From Physcomitrium patens (taxonomy: Eukaryota; Streptophyta; Bryopsida; Funariales; Funariaceae): a stretch of 64,000 nucleotides of DNA. Positions 63,501 to 64,000 of the stretch are shown here, one piece after another. The DNA lies in NCBI RefSeq assembly GCF_000002425.4, contig NC_037260.1, positions 7,655,808 to 7,719,807 on the forward strand, read 5' to 3'. Both the position numbers and the translations under genes were made by a program. Numbering within the stretch: position 1 is the first letter of the stretch; each line of letters starts with the position of its first letter. Under the pieces are notes generated by a model, which searched no databases, had not been told where the DNA came from, and saw nothing but the letters and a program-made list of their open reading frames with translations.

Positions 63501-64000
63501 ATTTGTAAGTCCAAAAGGTATGACGTTGTATTCAAAATGTCCATACCTAGTTTGAAACGCAGTCTTCTATTCATCTCCTTCTTTGATACATACTAGATTG
63601 TATGCCTCCCAGAGATCTATTTTTTTGTATAGATCTTAGCTTAATTCTACTGATCAAGAAGTCCAAATATTAAAGGTAGTGGATACCTGTTCTTGATGAT
63701 AATCTTGTTGAGTCCTCGATAATCAACACACATCCATAATGATCCATCTTTTTTCTTCACAAATAGAATTGGAGCTCCTACTGGAGATTTAGAATGGCGT
63801 ATGAAATTCTTGGCTAGATTTTCTTCAATATACTCCTTGAGTTCAGTCAACTCATTCTGTGATAAACTGTAGATTGGTCCAAATGGCAGTTGTGCTCCTT
63901 CTTGAAGGTCAATTGAGCAATCATAGGTTCGATGTTTTGGGATTGTATCTGCATTCTTTTTTTTCAAATACATCTTGAAATTCTTGATATTGACTTAGAA
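59977..64000 (-). mobile_element. Chromovirus fossil, copy M2, runs off the window
   Basis: Parts on the - strand are LTR (59,977-60,528, TGTCACAG to CCTTGACA), 3' untranslated region, chromodomain (about 61,100-61,230), C-terminal segments (61,300-61,560), integrase (about 62,530-61,620), RNase H (about 63,080-62,640), reverse transcriptase (about 63,900-63,093) and the start of the protease region. Together with M1 it is the best preserved copy, with perhaps ten or so breaks in the visible part. It is closely similar to M1 over its whole length. Confidence 0.85.

Noticed and set aside
1-64000. CRISPR arrays, bacterial operons, integrated DNA viruses or Polinton-type elements.
   Set aside because: No regularly spaced short repeats, no clustered bacterial-style genes, and no capsid, packaging ATPase or protein-primed polymerase wording was seen on either strand.

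Overview
This is a 64-kb piece of AT-rich nuclear DNA from a land plant. The evidence for a land plant is a class III secretory peroxidase (a family confined to that lineage), a plant-type U/P cyclin, spliced GT-AG genes and decayed Ty3/Gypsy and Copia elements. A bryophyte, probably a moss, is my best guess: the dominant repeat is a chromovirus whose integrase and chromodomain read like the Tcn1-type elements known from fungi and mosses. That is inference from remembered family features, not a search result.

Layout. Positions 1-19,000 are retroelement fossils on the + strand: a non-chromovirus Gypsy copy with an extra reading frame behind its integrase (1-5,530), two chromovirus copies in tandem (6,430-17,125), and a Copia pol fossil (17,565-19,015) split by a solo chromovirus LTR. 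Positions 19,500-34,800 form a gene island of higher GC. It holds three recognisable genes, all on the - strand: a U/P-type cyclin (20,271-22,138, two exons), a TrmL-like SPOUT RNA methyltransferase (about 28,129-30,523, seven exons) and a class III peroxidase (31,946-33,895, three exons). Exon junctions were worked out by reading GT/AG sites and phase. Positions 34,800-47,400 are mostly AT-rich DNA with few recognisable features, with a Helitron carrying a Rep gene (37,290-39,718, -) and two unassigned GC-richer islands (about 40.0-40.4 and 41.1-42.2 kb). Positions 47,399-64,000 start with a second, truncated Helitron copy in the opposite orientation. They continue as chromovirus pieces that alternate in strand, each joining the next inside gag.

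The three host genes are unrelated in function (cell-cycle/phosphate-type cyclin, RNA modification, cell-wall redox) and do not form a pathway. The rest of the window is repeat decay: coding remnants are strongly AT-biased, as expected of long-methylated, C-to-T decayed DNA. I found no CRISPR, operon, rRNA or convincing tRNA gene, and no system that I can defend as new. The observations most worth a second look are the strand-alternating nested chromoviruses, the pair of inverted Helitron copies with the same 5' terminus, the 1.3-kb repeat found twice inside chromovirus fossils, and the extra reading frame behind the first Gypsy integrase.
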